The notes: generated by a model from the sequence alone, not told the origin. A DNA stretch of 46,600 bases from Candidatus Fibrimonadaceae bacterium (GCA_031281275.1 JAITFP010000058.1:1-46600), one strand, 5' to 3'; positions 1 through 8,888 are shown, counted from the stretch's first letter. Numbers and translations: made by a program.

Positions 1-5
1 TGCTC

Positions 6-88
6 GGAAGAATGCCGGAGCGGTCGATCGGGGCGGTCTCGAAAACCGTTGTTCGCAAGAACCGAGGGTTCGAATCCCTCTTCTTCCT
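6..88 (+). tRNA. tRNA-Ser (anticodon CGA)
   Basis: A full class II tRNA folds by hand. The acceptor arm is GGAAGAA (6-12) with TTCTTCC (81-87). The D stem is 15-17/29-31. The anticodon stem is 33-37/45-49 with loop CTCGAAA, giving anticodon CGA. The long variable arm is GTTC-GCAA-GAAC (51-62), and the T arm is GAGGG-TTCGAAT-CCCTC (64-80). The long variable arm and anticodon both say serine (UCG codons). CCA is not encoded. Position 73 (base 88) reads T where bacterial tRNA-Ser normally has G. The 3' end overlaps the stop codon of the convergent SurA-like gene by two bases. Confidence 0.95.
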
Positions 89-1373
89 ATAAACCTTGAA
101 TTTCAATATAAACCTCATTCCTCCATTGGCTTATTAAAGCCTTCAACTTGAGGTTAGACATATAGCTGGCGGTCATGTTTTCAATTATGGGATAGTCTTC
201 TTCCAAATTATACTCGCGAACTTGTGCTTCGTTGTCTAGGCGCAGAATTCTATACGACCCATCTATAATTTCTGGTTCAGAGATTTCACCTACTTTTAAA
301 GAGGAAATTATTTTTTCATAAACTGGGTCTATAGACTTTCTCTCTTGCCAGCCAAAGCTACCTCCCTTATAGGATGTTTCTCTGTCTTTGCTATATGTGA
401 TGGCAGCTTTTGAAAAATTTATTTTGCCTTTTTCAATTTCGCTTTTCAAAGAATCTAATTTATGCAAAACTCGCAGAGAATCTGCTACGGCTGGCTCTAC
501 TCTCAAAAGAATATTCGCTGTTCTTATGCCATCGTCTTTTTTTCCCATAAGCCTGATTATATTCCACCCCTCTTTTGTTAAAACTGGGTTATCTGTCCAC
601 TGACCTATGCTAAGCCTCAAGGCTGCCCTTTCGTAATCTGGTTCACCAAAACCCCTGCGCAAATATGAGGAAGTATCTGCTAAGGAACTTTGGCTGTGAT
701 TTTTTGCAAGCAAAGAAAAATGAATGCCTCTGTCTAAGGAATCTATAAGAGCAATGGCTACATTTTTAACCGAATCTGTTACGAACTTGCTAGGTTCCAC
801 GGGTATGCTTATGGAGCTGAATAAAAGGCAATCGTACTGGCGGGGAATGCTGTCTTTGTAAGTCGCGTAAAATTCTTCTACTTCTTTTCTTGTGGGGGTT
901 ATTATGCCCACGTGTTTTTGCCTAATGCGCGAAAGCTGCATTTCTTCCTTGAAACGTTCCATTAGTTTTTCCCTGTATTGCGCTATGCTTATGCCAAGCT
1001 GGGCTTTTATGGCTTTTTCAAGCGCGGCAACGCTTGCATTTTGCCTAGCTGCCAAATTCTTTATATGTATATCCACCCTTTGCGAAAGTTCGGATTCTTC
1101 TACCTTTATGGAATCTCTGGATATTCTGGATAGCAAAACTTTTTCTTCTATTATTTTATCTAAAACCCTAGACATTTGCTCGTTCTCTGGCATTTGTATA
1201 AAACCAGGCGTAGACTGGTAATGGTAAAGCTGCGCCATTAAATCTGAGCGCAAAATAACCTTGCCATCCACAACAGCAACTATGGATTCAAGCAAGATAG
1301 GGTCTTGCTTGGCAGCTCCCGCCGCAAAAAGAGAGGAAACCAAAATAAGCAATATTAGTGATATGCAACGCAT
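87..1373 (-). CDS. SurA-like periplasmic peptidyl-prolyl isomerase/chaperone
   Basis: This 428-aa protein starts with a signal peptide (MRCISLILLILVSSLFAAGA). It then has a SurA-type N-terminal region (about 25-130, with IVAVVDGKVILRSDL) and two parvulin (PpiC) domains (about 165-270 and 275-385). The second keeps the GGSFGW motif of active rotamase repeats. SurA chaperones unfolded outer-membrane proteins in the periplasm. A longer ORF begins at 1409, but the start at 1373 puts the signal peptide first and lies 7 nt from a TACATT -10 element (1386-1381), so the longer start would lie upstream of transcription. There is no Shine-Dalgarno, so the transcript is probably leaderless. The family is clear. 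Orthology to E. coli SurA is inferred. Confidence 0.88.
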   Translation of the reverse strand: MRCISLILLILVSSLFAAGAAKQDPILLESIVAVVDGKVILRSDLMAQLYHYQSTPGFIQMPENEQMSRVLDKIIEEKVLLSRISRDSIKVEESELSQRVDIHIKNLAARQNASVAALEKAIKAQLGISIAQYREKLMERFKEEMQLSRIRQKHVGIITPTRKEVEEFYATYKDSIPRQYDCLLFSSISIPVEPSKFVTDSVKNVAIALIDSLDRGIHFSLLAKNHSQSSLADTSSYLRRGFGEPDYERAALRLSIGQWTDNPVLTKEGWNIIRLMGKKDDGIRTANILLRVEPAVADSLRVLHKLDSLKSEIEKGKINFSKAAITYSKDRETSYKGGSFGWQERKSIDPVYEKIISSLKVGEISEPEIIDGSYRILRLDNEAQVREYNLEEDYPIIENMTASYMSNLKLKALISQWRNEVYIEIQGL

Positions 1374-1380
1374 TGGGGGT

Positions 1381-1402
1381 AATGTAGAAAATTTTCTATA
1401 TT
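1381..1402. promoter_or_regulatory. Divergent palindromic promoter between surA-like and FIST genes
   Basis: A perfect 14-bp palindrome, TAGAAAATTTTCTA (1385-1398), is flanked by outward-pointing -10 hexamers: TATATT on the plus strand (1397-1402) for the FIST gene, and TACATT on the minus strand (1386-1381) for the SurA-like gene. Both read as TTTTCTAyATT, the extended -10 seen across the window. Inferred from pattern recurrence. Confidence 0.6.
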
Positions 1403-1439
1403 CAAACATAATGATGGTAAACCATCCATGGAGTTCAGT

Positions 1440-2618
1440 ATGATAAAATCATATTCTATTATTATAAATGAGGTTGATGAGATAGAGCTTGCTCTGGAAG
1501 AGCTGCGTTCTCAGTTGTCAGAGCTTAAATTATTGGAAAATACGGTTGGCATAGTTACGGTGAACAAAGATTTTGTTGTTTCTGGCGTGTATTCCGCAGT
1601 AGCCAAAGCCGTTTCGTTCCCGCTTGTGGGTATGACTTCTTATTCGCAAATTGTCAATGGAAAAATTGGAACATTTATGTTTTCCATTATGGTATTAACC
1701 TCCAACGACTGCGAATTTTCGTGTGGCATGAGTGAGGCGGTTCCAGATACGGGCGATGTGAAGGAGCAGGTTCAAAAATGTTACAATGATTTGTGCTCCA
1801 AGCTAAATAACGATGTAAAACTCGTTTTTTTATACCCTAACTTTATGTATGGTCATTATCCCAACCAATATATAAAAGCCATAACAGAAATAAACAATAG
1901 CATTCCTATCTTTGGCTCCCAGTCCAATGGGGAAATAATAGATGCAGCCACATCTGCAAGAACCTTGCATTGTGAGAGTATTTCTGGCAATCAAGTGGCA
2001 ATGCTTCTCATTTCTGGCAAAATTTCTCCTAAATTCTACTTGGGTTCCACCACAAAAGAATCAATAATGGCACCAAATATTGGAGTTGTAACCGCAGCTG
2101 AGGGAAATTGCCTGCTTGAAATCAATAATATTAAAGCCAAGCAATTTCTTGAAGAAGCAAACCTTAAACCAGATTCCGTCAACAAAAAACCAATATTTTT
2201 CAGCACTTTTATCGCAGACGAAAAAAATGAAAAGGGCGAAATTGTATCATCTGTAATAAAATCGCTTGTAAAGCCCAAAGACGATGCTTATCTTTTCGCT
2301 TGCGGTGTTCAGGTTGGCTCCAGTTTGTCTGCCATATCTTTTACCGCCGAAATTGTTATGGAAACAGCGAAAAATGTGATGGAGCAAATCAAGGCAAATC
2401 ATAAAGAAGGAACCCTCTTTATATATTCGTGCCTTGGCAGGCGTGCCGCTCTGTTAAATGAGCCTCACAAAGAATTTGAACTGATGAATAAGATTTTGGG
2501 AAATAATTTTAACTATACCGCAACTTGCTCAGGTGGCGAAATATGCCCAACCTCGGCAACAGAAACAGAGATTGTAAATAATGAGCATAATGAAACCCTT
2601 ATTGCGTGTATTTTTTAG
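1440..2618 (+). CDS. FIST domain sensory protein
   Basis: This 392-aa soluble protein has FIST_N (about 30-210) and FIST_C (about 225-370) domains. Visible features are the Gly-rich FGSQSNGE turn and the FIST_C region containing FIYSCLGRRAAL. FIST domains are predicted to bind small ligands and pass the signal to partner kinases or cyclases. The start at 1440 (MIKSYSII) is preferred over the in-frame ATG at 1428 because GGAG sits 6 nt upstream of it, overlapping the earlier ATG. The gene lies immediately before a hybrid histidine kinase on the same strand, the usual FIST-kinase arrangement, so it probably supplies sensory input to that kinase. The ligand is unknown. Confidence 0.88.
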   Translation: MIKSYSIIINEVDEIELALEELRSQLSELKLLENTVGIVTVNKDFVVSGVYSAVAKAVSFPLVGMTSYSQIVNGKIGTFMFSIMVLTSNDCEFSCGMSEAVPDTGDVKEQVQKCYNDLCSKLNNDVKLVFLYPNFMYGHYPNQYIKAITEINNSIPIFGSQSNGEIIDAATSARTLHCESISGNQVAMLLISGKISPKFYLGSTTKESIMAPNIGVVTAAEGNCLLEINNIKAKQFLEEANLKPDSVNKKPIFFSTFIADEKNEKGEIVSSVIKSLVKPKDDAYLFACGVQVGSSLSAISFTAEIVMETAKNVMEQIKANHKEGTLFIYSCLGRRAALLNEPHKEFELMNKILGNNFNYTATCSGGEICPTSATETEIVNNEHNETLIACIF

Positions 2619-2635
2619 CCAGAAGAACGAGATTT

Positions 2636-4705
2636 ATGTATAGCCAAGAAGAATACAATGCCTTGTTGACGGAGCTTAGAAACGAGCGCACAGAAAGAAA
2701 AAGGCTCTCACGAGAAATAAGAGAGCGCGACAATGTTATTGCTTCTTTTGAAACTCAAGAAAATCTCTACAGAACATTAAAAAACCAAAAAGACATCAGA
2801 GATAATTATCTCGATATATTGCTAGGCAACACACCATGTGCCACAATTATGATGGATGTAAACCGAAATTTCATTTTTGGGTCAAAAAACAGTTTAAATG
2901 CAATGGGTTTAGATTTAAGCATTCTGAACAAAAGTGATTTTTTAAAAAATTTTTCTCAAATTGTGCATACAGATATAATAATAGAGAAAATGAGCACAAG
3001 TTTTCAAAGTGTTTTGGAAAAACAGGAAATTTTGGAATACCATGAGAGCATAGAATTCAAAAATGGAATGAAAGGTCATTTTAAGGTTGCTTTTATTCCA
3101 GTTAGAGATAAAAAAAATGCAATGGTAGGCGTGTTGCTTCAGTTTTGCGATGTAACTAATATGCAAAAAATAATTGAAGAGGTGCAAAAAGCAAGCAATG
3201 CAAAATCAATTTTTTTAGCAAGAATGAGCCACGAAGTTCGCACTCCTATGAATGCAATTATGGGACTGGTTGAACTTAGCGCAAGAGAAAATCTTTCGGA
3301 GCAAATGCTCAAATATATGCTATCCATAAAAAAAGCCAGTGATAATTTACTCTCTATTATCAACGATATTTTGGATTTCTCAAAAATAGAATCTGGCAAG
3401 TTGGAAATAATGCCGGCAGAATATGATGTTTCTTCTCTAATTCACGATATTATAAACATAACACAAATTAAAACAATAGAAAGTGAGATTCATTTTATTG
3501 TGGATATAGACAGCAATATTCCTAACAAGTTGATAGGAGATGAAGTACGAATAAGGCAAATTTTGCTAAACATATTGGACAATGCTTTTAAATACACTAG
3601 CGAAGGTTTTGTTTCCATAACTATGAGCAAAAAAACTCAAAACAACAATACCTTGCTTTTAGGCATAGAGGTAACAGATACTGGCGATGGCATTAAACAA
3701 GAAGATATTGGCAAAATTTTCGAAACAGGCCTTGGGCTTACAATAACAAAAAATCTATGCGAGGCAATGGGAGGCGGCATATCAGTTGAAAGTGTTTATG
3801 AAAAAGGCTCCACTTTTACAATCATAATCCCGCAGCTTATAGTTGAGCAATGCGAAAAAATTGCTTCTGTACAAAACTCAGACAAAAAGAAAATTTTATT
3901 GTACGAAAAAAACGATATATATGCAAATTCAATTATCAAAACTCTGGGTGATTTAAGCGTTGAATGTATGCGAGTTGCAAATTACAATATATTCTGTACT
4001 GAATTAAAAAAATCTTATTCTTTTGTTTTTGTTTCAGCAGATATATTTGCTCAGGCAAAAAAGACCGCTTGGGCACTTGGCGTTGAACCAAATTTTGTTA
4101 TAATTAAAAAATTTAACGATAATGCGTATGAAAAATACGCAAAAACTCTCATTTTGCCAACTCATGCAATTTCCATTGCAAATATTTTGAATGAAACAAA
4201 TGATGGAGCAAATTTAGAAGAAAATTTTGATGAAAGCAGAACCTTTGTGACCACCGATGTAAGAGTGCTGATAGTTGATGATATATCCATAAATCTGATG
4301 GTTGCAGAAGGTTTGATGTCTGCTTATATGATGCATATAGACACATGCACAAATGGCAAAGCTGCAATTGAAAAAATCAAAAATACAAAATACGATATTG
4401 TTTTTATGGACCATATGATGCCAGAACTAGATGGGATTGAAACAACGCGAATAATCAGAAAAATATCAGGTGAATATTTTGCGAATTTGCCCATAATAGC
4501 ACTCACCGCCAATGCAGTATCTGGAATGCGCAATATGTTTTTGCAAAGCGGAATGAATGATCTGCTAACCAAGCCCATAGAATTGCCAAAATTAAATGAA
4601 ATTTTGGATAAATGGATTCCAAGCAACAAAAAAAGCAAATACGCAATTTTTAAACCGCTTTTAGATTCGCCACAAGATTTGGATTCTTCCATAATGGATT
4701 TATGA
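2636..4705 (+). CDS. Hybrid histidine kinase (PAS-HisKA-HATPase-pseudoreceiver-REC)
   Basis: This 689-aa protein has no signal peptide or membrane segment. Order: coiled coil (1-50), PAS-like domain (about 50-175), HisKA with phospho-acceptor motif SHEVRTPMNAIMG (near 198), HATPase_c (about 300-415), a degenerate receiver-like stretch (about 425-535), and a C-terminal receiver (about 540-660) with VLIVDD, phospho-acceptor Asp in FMDHMMP and the LTKP lysine. The ATP-binding domain is odd. After DTGDGI the sequence runs from KIFE straight into TGLGLTI, so most of the ATP lid (the F-x-Q-x-D-x-S-TR segment) is missing. ATG 2636 is preferred over 2606, which overlaps the FIST gene. It probably works with the FIST protein just upstream. 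Output is unknown. Confidence 0.9.
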   Translation: MYSQEEYNALLTELRNERTERKRLSREIRERDNVIASFETQENLYRTLKNQKDIRDNYLDILLGNTPCATIMMDVNRNFIFGSKNSLNAMGLDLSILNKSDFLKNFSQIVHTDIIIEKMSTSFQSVLEKQEILEYHESIEFKNGMKGHFKVAFIPVRDKKNAMVGVLLQFCDVTNMQKIIEEVQKASNAKSIFLARMSHEVRTPMNAIMGLVELSARENLSEQMLKYMLSIKKASDNLLSIINDILDFSKIESGKLEIMPAEYDVSSLIHDIINITQIKTIESEIHFIVDIDSNIPNKLIGDEVRIRQILLNILDNAFKYTSEGFVSITMSKKTQNNNTLLLGIEVTDTGDGIKQEDIGKIFETGLGLTITKNLCEAMGGGISVESVYEKGSTFTIIIPQLIVEQCEKIASVQNSDKKKILLYEKNDIYANSIIKTLGDLSVECMRVANYNIFCTELKKSYSFVFVSADIFAQAKKTAWALGVEPNFVIIKKFNDNAYEKYAKTLILPTHAISIANILNETNDGANLEENFDESRTFVTTDVRVLIVDDISINLMVAEGLMSAYMMHIDTCTNGKAAIEKIKNTKYDIVFMDHMMPELDGIETTRIIRKISGEYFANLPIIALTANAVSGMRNMFLQSGMNDLLTKPIELPKLNEILDKWIPSNKKSKYAIFKPLLDSPQDLDSSIMDL

Positions 4706-5415
4706 AAACAATCAGAGCAAATATTTTAGGTTTTCTTTTTTACTTGTCTGTAGCCATTGGACTGGTAACTGTTATTCCGCCGTGGTTTTTATATTGCGCC
4801 ATAACTAGACAATGGACTAAATTTGTGCTTGTAACAAAACCATTTTTTGCAGTTGTGTTTTTTATTTTTGGCATAAAGGTAAAAATGGAGGGAACTTTGC
4901 CCGAAAAAGGCAGTACTTGTTTTATATTGAGCAATCATCAGAGTTTTATAGATGTTCCCGTTATACTGTACAAAACTTTTCCCTGCGCATTTCTTGCAAA
5001 AAAAAGCCTTTTTAAAATCCCATATTTCGGTCGGCTTTTAACCCATACCAACAGCATTCCCGTTGAGCGCGGAAATCCTCAGGCAAATGCGGAACTGCCA
5101 AGCCAAATTAAAGATCGCCTTTCGAGAAATTTTCCAATAATGGTTTTTCCAGAAGGAACGCGCTCGGAAAACGGAAAACTTTTGCCATTCAAAAACGGCA
5201 TATTTCGCATAATAAAAGAAACTGGGGCACCGGTGTTTCCAATTACGCTAGTGAATACTCACAAAGTCCTGCCTAAAAAAGGCATTGCCCTTTACCCAGG
5301 CGAAATCAAAATTATTCCGCATAAAATTATACCCGCAGAGGAAATAGAAAAATTAACTTGCGAAATGCTAAAAAATGCGGTTAAAGAAGAAATCGCAAAA
5401 AACGCAGTAGGCTAA
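4702..5415 (+). CDS. plsC: 1-acyl-sn-glycerol-3-phosphate acyltransferase
   Basis: This 237-aa membrane-associated enzyme adds the second acyl chain to lysophosphatidic acid, giving phosphatidic acid in phospholipid synthesis. It has an N-terminal hydrophobic segment (about 8-35) and a second at about 48-63. The catalytic motif is NHQSFID (HX4D, about 77-83) and the glycerophosphate-binding motif is FPEGTRS (about 149-155). The length fits the PlsC family. It overlaps the kinase stop by 4 nt (ATGA), so the two are translationally coupled, although no functional link to the kinase is evident. Confidence 0.92.
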   Translation: MKTIRANILGFLFYLSVAIGLVTVIPPWFLYCAITRQWTKFVLVTKPFFAVVFFIFGIKVKMEGTLPEKGSTCFILSNHQSFIDVPVILYKTFPCAFLAKKSLFKIPYFGRLLTHTNSIPVERGNPQANAELPSQIKDRLSRNFPIMVFPEGTRSENGKLLPFKNGIFRIIKETGAPVFPITLVNTHKVLPKKGIALYPGEIKIIPHKIIPAEEIEKLTCEMLKNAVKEEIAKNAVG

Positions 5416-5417
5416 AC

Positions 5418-6716
5418 TCACGCCGTTATTGAAGAAGAAAAATCAACGCTACAAGTTTTTTTAGGCACAATCGCAGCCAAAGTCCACTTGGAACTGGTTA
5501 CGATTTTTTTTATAAAAGATTCAATATAATCGGCTTCCATTTTGTTTATTTGAGATTCAGTTTTGCTTGGGTCTATGGGATGCCCATACCTAAGCACCTG
5601 ACGAGCAAGGCGATTTTGGCGGCTGCTAAGAGAATCTCTGGAAAGTTTATATGAACCTATAATTCCCTGCTTTGCCTTTTCCAACTCATGCTTTGAAAAA
5701 CCATTTCTCAAAAAAGCTTTCATCTCTTTGCGAATAAAATCTGCAACCCTTTCCACATTCTGTTGTTCCGTGGCAAAGAAAATTTGAAAAGAAGCTAAAC
5801 TTTTTTTGTTTGCAGTTTTTTGGATAAAATTTCCAAAAGAAGAATTTATTGAATAAGCAAGCCCATATTTTTCCCTGATGTTTTGAAACAGCCTGCTGGA
5901 AAATCCATCGCCAAAAATGTGATTGAAAATCTGCAATGCCCTGAGTTCCTTTGCCTCCAAACCTTCGCAAGACGTTCCCCACAAAACCGTTGCCTGCTGA
6001 ACTTCTTTTTGCCGCATTTCCACTCCAGAATTTGCAGAGTACGCAATGCTTGGCTGATTTCCAGTGCCATTCTTTTTACTAAAAAAATTTTTGCACATTT
6101 TAACCAATTCATTATGCTGGGCTGCTCCTGCCACACTCACTAAAATAGGCAGCTCTTCCAAAATAAATTTTTGCCGCTTGCGAATTTCCTCAACGCACAA
6201 GTTTTTAAGGGATTTCACGGAGCCTGCTATTGGAAGCGCAAGGCTGCAACCCTTGAAATGCGCTTTGTGAAAAAAATCATCTGAGAGTTCTTCGGGATTA
6301 TCTTCCACAGCTATAATCTCTTTTATAATAACATCTCTCTCTTTTGCAAAATCGCTGGAAGTTAATTTTGGTTCCATAACCAAGGATGCTAAAACACGCA
6401 TCGCAGTTTGCAAATGTTCTTTTGCAATGTGAATGTAAAAACAAGTTGCATCTCTTGCTGTATATGCGTTTAAGTTCCCGCCCAAATCTTCTATCTCTTT
6501 TGCAATTTGAACTGCTGAGTAATTTTTTGTTCCCTTAAAAACCAAGTGTTCGTAAAAATGACTAAGCCCGCTATTCTTTGAATTTTCCGAGGCAGAACCT
6601 ATTGGTAGCCACAAACCTGCATATACAGAAGAAGCACCCGGCACCAAATCGGTTGCTATGCTAACTCCGTTTTGCAAAAAGCTCACTTGCTTGTTTGCAG
6701 CAAATTCATTATTCAT
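5418..6716 (-). CDS. M16 family zinc metallopeptidase
   Basis: This 432-aa protein has the inverted zinc motif HFYEH (HxxEH) near residues 52-56. A downstream acidic region with KERDVIIKEI supplies the third zinc ligand. The C-terminal half is the usual inactive M16_C domain (with the family's GLAYSINSSF-like stretch). No signal peptide is visible, so it is probably cytoplasmic, as in bacterial processing-peptidase-like M16 enzymes (PqqL/YmxG type). Its start overlaps the end of the DnaA-like gene by 8 nt, so both lie in one transcript. It is convergent with plsC, with only 2 bp between the stop codons. Substrate unknown. Confidence 0.9.
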   Translation of the reverse strand: MNNEFAANKQVSFLQNGVSIATDLVPGASSVYAGLWLPIGSASENSKNSGLSHFYEHLVFKGTKNYSAVQIAKEIEDLGGNLNAYTARDATCFYIHIAKEHLQTAMRVLASLVMEPKLTSSDFAKERDVIIKEIIAVEDNPEELSDDFFHKAHFKGCSLALPIAGSVKSLKNLCVEEIRKRQKFILEELPILVSVAGAAQHNELVKMCKNFFSKKNGTGNQPSIAYSANSGVEMRQKEVQQATVLWGTSCEGLEAKELRALQIFNHIFGDGFSSRLFQNIREKYGLAYSINSSFGNFIQKTANKKSLASFQIFFATEQQNVERVADFIRKEMKAFLRNGFSKHELEKAKQGIIGSYKLSRDSLSSRQNRLARQVLRYGHPIDPSKTESQINKMEADYIESFIKKIVTSSKWTLAAIVPKKTCSVDFSSSITA

Positions 6717-7743
6717 ACAGATTTTTCTTTATTCTCTTTATTTCCAAATTGAATGGCATTTCATTTTTCATTTTCTTTTCCACCAGCTTGCAGGCATAAA
6801 GAGCGGTGGAATGGTCGCGGTTAAAATACTTTCCTATATGCTCAAAACTTTTATTCAATTCGCCTCGCATAAAATACATCGCAACTTGACGAGTTAAAAC
6901 AGATTCCTTGCTCCCGCGCCCTTTTTGTTTTAGAATATCAACAGATATGCCATAATAGGTGGCAACTTTTTTTACTATTGATTCCATAGAAAGAGTTCTG
7001 TGTGTATTTGAAAAGTGCTCTTCCAAAACTTCAGAAGCCATTTCCAAATCTGCGTTTTTATTTATTTGCTTAACCTTAAAACCTATGGTATTTCTTATTC
7101 CCTCCAAGTCATGCACAGTGGAGCCGCTTGTTTTTTCTGCCAAAAATTGCAAAACAGCTTCGTTCACTTTTAATCCAATCATATCAAATTTCTTTTGCAA
7201 AATTGCGAGCCTATCTGTGAGAGTCGGCACAGAAATTTGAATTGACAAGCCACCAGTCAAACGTGACCTGAGAGATTCGTCCAAGCTCTCTATGCTGGAT
7301 ATGGGAACTTGGGAAGCCACTATTATAGGTTTGCCAGCAAGCAGCAAAATATTGAAAATCTGAAGCAATTCGTGCTGCGATTCAAATTTTCTCTCAATAT
7401 TTTGCAAATCATCCATTATCAGCACATCTGCGTTGCGAAACCTTGTAGCCATTTCTTCCATCTGCGAAGGGTTTTCCTTTATTTGCAACGCATTTTTTAC
7501 ATATTCCTCGTAAAATTCCAGAGCAGTTGCGCAAATTATCTTTAAACCGTTCTTTTTTGAATGCAGGGCATTTGCCGTTGAATGCAACAGGTGGGTTTTT
7601 CCAAGTCCTGTTCCGCCTATCAAAACCAAAGGATTGCCGTAAGACTCGCCGCTCTCAGCCACCGCATTGCAAGCAGCGAAAGCCAACCTTGAAGACTCTC
7701 CGGCTGCAAAGGTATCAAATCTGTATTGCTGGGCAATTTCCAT
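6709..7743 (-). CDS. DnaA-like protein lacking domains I and II
   Basis: This 344-aa protein starts directly at the AAA+ domain. It has Walker A GGTGLGKT (43-50), Walker B VLIMDDLQ (107-114), an arginine-bearing LRSRLTGGL segment (sensor/Arg-finger region), and DNA-binding domain IV with the signature RDHSTALYA (309-317), very close to the canonical DnaA box-recognition helix. Normal DnaA is about 440-470 aa, with an N-terminal DnaB/DiaA-interacting domain I and a linker, both absent here. The start is fixed by ATG 7743 lying 12 nt from a TAGATT -10 element. No dnaN, recF or gyrB is nearby. It may be a second DnaA or the sole, shortened initiator. It is not Hda, because the DNA-binding domain is present. 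Confidence 0.85.
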   Translation of the reverse strand: MEIAQQYRFDTFAAGESSRLAFAACNAVAESGESYGNPLVLIGGTGLGKTHLLHSTANALHSKKNGLKIICATALEFYEEYVKNALQIKENPSQMEEMATRFRNADVLIMDDLQNIERKFESQHELLQIFNILLLAGKPIIVASQVPISSIESLDESLRSRLTGGLSIQISVPTLTDRLAILQKKFDMIGLKVNEAVLQFLAEKTSGSTVHDLEGIRNTIGFKVKQINKNADLEMASEVLEEHFSNTHRTLSMESIVKKVATYYGISVDILKQKGRGSKESVLTRQVAMYFMRGELNKSFEHIGKYFNRDHSTALYACKLVEKKMKNEMPFNLEIKRIKKNLYE

Positions 7744-7755
7744 AGTGGGCTTAGT

Positions 7756-7776
7756 AATCTAGAAAATTTCTACATT
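7756..7776. promoter_or_regulatory. Divergent promoter between dnaA-like gene and glk
   Basis: Two outward -10 elements share an almost palindromic core, TAGAAA(A)TTTCTA. The minus-strand TAGATT (7761-7756) is 12 nt before the dnaA-like start. The plus-strand TACATT (7771-7776) is 16 nt before the glk start, which has its own AGAGG ribosome-binding site at 7783-7787. Pattern-based inference. Confidence 0.55.
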
Positions 7777-7792
7777 TCCACTAGAGGTTTTT

Positions 7793-8881
7793 ATGGCTGC
7801 GAAAACAAACTGCAAAGACAAAATGAAACTCAAATGGCTAAACAAGGATGCTTCTTTTGACCGCCTTGTTTTAGCAGGCGATATTGGCGGAACCAATACA
7901 AATTTGGCGCTGATAAGCATAAAAGGCGAAAAACTCACCATTGTGGTGGAGGCTGTTTTTCCGTCTGGCGAAATTGATGGGCTTGCCGAACCTATAAAGG
8001 AGCTTTTTAGTGCGGCAAAGCAAGAGAGAGCAAATTTGATAGCAAGCAAAGGTTGTGTGTGCGCAGCTGGACCTGTTGCGCAAAATGTGTGCAAAATGAC
8101 AAACCTAAGCTGGAATATAGATGGCAATGAACTTTCAAATGAACTAGGCGTAGATATAAAAGTAATCAACGACTTTTTAGGAATAAGCTACGGCATACCA
8201 ACTTTGGATGTGAATAATCCAGAACAGATTTTTGCCTTTAAGCACACAGACGGCTCAATTTGCGAACCTCGCAAAGCAACCAAAGCAGTGATTGGTCCAG
8301 GAACCGGTTTGGGCGCTGGATATTTAGCTTGGACTGGCACAAGCTACATTCCAAATTCCTCCGAAGGCGGGCATTTAACTTTTGCTCCCTTTGATGACGA
8401 AAGCCAGTCTTTTAGAGATTATATGAAAAAGCTGCTCGGCGAAGTTCCCGATGTTGAGGTGCTGGTTTCCGGCACGGGAATTCAAAATCTTTATGAATGG
8501 CAGAGAGACACTAAGGGTTTGCCCAATAGCGATGCGTGGACAGAAATTGAAAATTCAAAACCAACCGACAGACCTAAGCTAATCTCCAAACTTTCAGATT
8601 CAGATCCTGTTGCCGCTTCCATGCTTCGCCTATTCGTAAAAATGCTGGCTCGCTACGCAGGCGATATTTCCACGCTTCTTTTGCCTTTTGGGGGTTTGTA
8701 TTTGGCGGGTGGAGTTGCGCAAAAAGAACTTCGCTGGCTTGTTGGCGATAATCTCTTTATGAAATATTACGAAATGGCTTATAACAAAAACATAAAGCCA
8801 CTTTTGATGCAAACACCAGTTTATTTGATAAAGGATTATTCCATTAGCTTGTACGGCGCGGCGAATGCGTGTGTTCAATAA
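7793..8881 (+). CDS. glk: Glucokinase
   Basis: This 362-aa cytosolic sugar kinase phosphorylates glucose with ATP, feeding glycolysis. It has the phosphate-binding motif GDIGGTNTN (29-37), the substrate-site Asn-Asp in VINDFLGISYG, the second phosphate loop GPGTGLGAG, and the C-terminal adenosine motif GGLYLAGGV. The architecture matches the Glk (PF02685) family rather than ROK. The N-terminus extends about 25 residues beyond the usual start. ATG 7793 is supported by AGAGG five bases upstream. It is the first gene of a plus-strand run including the TonB-like gene. Confidence 0.9.
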   Translation: MAAKTNCKDKMKLKWLNKDASFDRLVLAGDIGGTNTNLALISIKGEKLTIVVEAVFPSGEIDGLAEPIKELFSAAKQERANLIASKGCVCAAGPVAQNVCKMTNLSWNIDGNELSNELGVDIKVINDFLGISYGIPTLDVNNPEQIFAFKHTDGSICEPRKATKAVIGPGTGLGAGYLAWTGTSYIPNSSEGGHLTFAPFDDESQSFRDYMKKLLGEVPDVEVLVSGTGIQNLYEWQRDTKGLPNSDAWTEIENSKPTDRPKLISKLSDSDPVAASMLRLFVKMLARYAGDISTLLLPFGGLYLAGGVAQKELRWLVGDNLFMKYYEMAYNKNIKPLLMQTPVYLIKDYSISLYGAANACVQ

Positions 8882-8888
8882 TGATTAA

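Noticed and set aside
1-90. tRNA gene as an integration site for a mobile element
   Set aside because: No integrase, no duplicated tRNA 3' end and no phage-like genes follow.
2606-2636. Kinase start at 2606
   Set aside because: It would lie inside the FIST gene; the ATG at 2636 gives the natural N-terminus.
4324-4692. 122-aa minus-strand ORF opposite the kinase receiver domain
   Set aside because: Antisense shadow of a well-conserved receiver domain.
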